Part shown: positions 61,506-64,000 of the stretch, piece by piece
How the letters are laid out: each line of letters opens with the position of its first letter
Numbering within the stretch: position 1 is the stretch's first letter
Assembly: GCA_911728435.2 (NCBI GenBank)
Contig: OU452204.1
Coordinates: forward strand, 14,198,001 to 14,262,000
Reading direction: 5' to 3'
Origin: Apoderus coryli
Lineage: Eukaryota > Arthropoda > Insecta > Coleoptera > Attelabidae
Length of the DNA: 64,000 bases
Program-made: the position numbers and the translations under genes
The notes under the pieces: generated by a model
What the model was told of the DNA's origin: nothing
The model's input: only the letters and a program-made list of their open reading frames with translations
Database searches by the model: none

Positions 61506-61942
61506 TGTAACGAACAAGAAAGTGTGCACCTGTTGGCAAAACCGCCAGGCGTACACTCATACTTGAGCTAGCTGTATTGTAGAACGTCACAGAATAGAAC
61601 AGAAGAGAAGAGAAAACTCCAGAACGTTCTTGTATTCTGTAGAAGACAACAAATCATATATAAAGCCAGCGTGAGAGCGACAGAAAACTAATCATGAAAT
61701 GAATAGTCTATAGTTAAGAACAGTGTTGTAAAATATAATTAGTAGAAATAAATATAGTGAAAATAAATATAAATAGCTTGGAATAAAACTCCGTCACATC
61801 CACCAAATTTGGTATTCATCAAAAATATAAATAGTTCTTTTAAGTTATTAGTTTATTTAAGTGTTTAGTTTTTAAGTGCAAATAAATTAGTTTAAATTAA
61901 AACTCGTTATTATTTCGCACAAGAACCCCGAAAAACGTTACA
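61506..61942 (+). mobile_element. Solo LTR, 437 bp, with ATAT target duplication
   Basis: It begins TGTAACG and ends CGTTACA, an inverted terminal pair, and is flanked on both sides by ATAT (61502-61505 and 61943-61946). Inside, TATATAAA at 61657-61664 lies about 120 bp before AATAAA at 61782, the order of promoter and polyadenylation signal expected in an LTR. No internal gag/pol region is present, so it arose by LTR-LTR recombination. It sits 72 bp upstream of an RGK exon, in antisense orientation. Orientation and gypsy-type assignment are inference from the 4-bp duplication. Confidence 0.82.
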
Positions 61943-61946
61943 ATAT

Positions 61947-64000
61947 TTTAAATTTGGAAATTTATGTTACATATCTTGCCCAAGGAGAATACTGCAAAAA
62001 AGTATTACCAGAAGAAAGCTGCGACTAATTGTGAGGGTTTTAACTGGCCACTACAAATTAGAGAAATTTATCAAATGAAATTATGCATGTGCAATATTTC
62101 TAACTTGAGAGAATCGACTCAAGGAGAATGAGGGCCAATCCAAAGGTCAGTGAGATTGGCACGCACAGGTATCATCACCGAATTACTTTATGTGGTAACA
62201 TAGGGTTTAGATTGCACTGCGGGAGATGTACAGGAAATTCAATGAGGCCTAGGTCCAGTGACTTTTCCAATATATCCTCCATCAATTCAATTCTATATCT
62301 ACATTGATGCAATAGCTGAACTAATAAATTAAAAATATAAACTCATTTCCTAATTTAGCTAATTAGGAGTTATAGTTAAACTCATCAATCACTCTTTAAT
62401 TTGATTAGAACATTTGAAAAACAACCGAGATCAGGAAGAGCAAGAATTAGTAATGTCCAAGTTGCAGAAGCTTTTCAGGAAGATTAAAACGTAGCCAATT
62501 CAAATCCGCTAGCAATAATAAGTATAGAGTGAACTCGATAATAAATAACGATTACAAACGCCATAGTTCGGAACATTTTACGAAAATTCCTAACCCCTAA
62601 ACTGCAACTGCTATTTGAATTAAAGGATGCAGATGGATTACTATATGCAACCTGAAAACAATCACGAATTTAAACAATGTAAAGGGCGAAAATTAAATTA
62701 TACTAACCTTATACTTTCTTACTGTCTTCTGTTTAAAGATCAAACTGTTTATTGTACAGAAAACTTTATAAAAGAGTTTACTTCGAATAATCAAGAAATG
62801 AAATGTTTATACTATGATACAAACAAAAGTGGCTGATGATGTTAAAGGAAATGACTGGTTTTCGATGGTTTTAAAAAGATTGTTCTAACTGTAGCATGCA
62901 GCTGTTAGAGATTAATTGAATTTCTCTATGGGTTTGAGGTTTTATTTGGTTGAAGGTATATATCAAATATCATGTAATTCATCGATTCTATTATTGTCGT
63001 TGATGTATTTGCTATCGTCGTGTATGTTGCGCTCTATTGTATGAAATGGAATAGAAAGTTTCCAGAAAATTATACGAAAGCTCAAAGGAAATCTAATAAA
63101 AAGAAATCTCTACTCAACTCATCTGTTTTCATCATTTTATCACCGCAGGCTTCGACAAAAACCGGCTAAAAGTATCGTATAATTTTAGCACACCTAAAAC
63201 ATTTGAAGGTGTAGCGATTACGTAAAAGTACCTAACGGATGTTCCCAAAAAGGCTTTCCAAAATATCTCAATACCTACATATACACGACAAGCAGCTCAT
63301 GTAAAATGTATTTGAGGAAATAGGGTGTTTCTCCATGAATTCCAAAAAGTGAAATAGTGAAAGAGTTATGCAGAGATTTGTACAGTTGGGTAATTCTAAA
63401 ATCTAACGGAGACGTTTATCAAAGGGAATATAATACGTTTAGCAGAAATAAAGAGGCGAATAAAGTGCATAATTACAAACATAGGTATAGAGTTTGATAG
63501 TTTTGCAAACATACATACTGTTCTACAGTCAAACAAGATCGAATCAGTTTTGGGAATTGAGTTACTGAATTAACAGTTGTAAAACTAGTTCGAAATATAT
63601 GAGGTCCAAGCAGAACAGACGTTGTTTTTTCTTATTCTTTTCCTAGGTTCCTCGAGCAACCTTATAAACATCGAAAGAAACCGTACCTAGTTCTCGATTT
63701 GAGTCTAGATTTGCACGAATTGGCGCTTAGCTTTAGATTATAAGTGAAAAACGAAGACTAGTGACATGTTTTTACTACTTTCAATGGCAGTTAAAGTGTA
63801 ATCGCAGTTCGGTTGATATTACGACTTTTTCAATCTTCAATCTTTTTGATGTGAAAGAGCAACCCTGTCATCTTCTTTAAAGTCATTTTGAATATATTGG
63901 AAATGCTTAAATCAATGAAAAACTCGTTATTATGATGAATGACGTTAAGGCAAAAACCACCAGTTTCCAGCTGCTGTAACGAATTGTGCTTAGCGAAAGT
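61947..64000. other. No exon or element recognised
   Basis: AT-rich sequence; intron or upstream region of the RGK gene. I looked for a P-loop exon (G-x4-GKS/T) on the minus strand and found none. Confidence 0.4.

Noticed and set aside
62627..62836. 69-codon plus frame
   Set aside because: No start context, splice context or homology recognised; chance open frame in AT-rich DNA.

Overview
This is an intron-containing, AT-rich nuclear sequence from an insect. A beetle is my best guess, from protein types and compact gene structure (many introns of about 45-120 bp inside one neural gene) amid heavy recent mobile-element load; the species is not determined. No rRNA, complete tRNA, CRISPR or bacterial feature was seen.

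Five host genes can be supported. (1) 1388-14837, minus: a 21-23-exon neurexin-superfamily gene, most like axotactin (Kunitz, six laminin-G, four EGF, a fibrinogen-like segment, one membrane helix), with what look like alternative last exons. I joined the exons by hand: every junction is GT-AG and keeps phase. (2) 26360-26989, minus: single-exon TSSC4 homologue (U5 snRNP assembly factor). (3) 30089-33390, plus: six-exon DEDDh RNA exonuclease of the REXO5 type. (4) 34836-36994, plus: five-exon TMX1-like ER thioredoxin with a CPAC active site. (5) 46161-61434, minus, 5' end outside the window: last three exons of an RGK-family (Rad/Gem/Kir-like) small GTPase, split by a 12.4-kb intron.

The rest is mostly transposon debris. 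There are non-LTR reverse-transcriptase relics (about 3.9-5.15 kb, 9.0-9.2 kb, 18.2-19.4 kb, 44.3-45.0 kb, 47.4-48.0 kb, 52.2-54.25 kb, 58.5-58.8 kb, 60.5-61.3 kb), several unrelated mariner/Tc1 relics, a hAT relic between two 330-bp direct repeats, a solo LTR with a 4-bp target duplication, and many palindromic (foldback) or short-TIR non-autonomous elements. Two of the latter are packed with TATCGATA and lie in the divergent intergenic region between TSSC4 and REXO5.

The most unusual items are: a perfect 102-bp inverted repeat built on the 3' two-thirds of a tRNA-like sequence (18005-18214), with a second independent tRNA-like palindrome at 15635-15739; the TATCGATA-loaded elements; three phase-compatible endings for the axotactin-like receptor, separated by transposon insertions; and a recurring CTGAWGA...GAAA motif shared by unrelated repeats.
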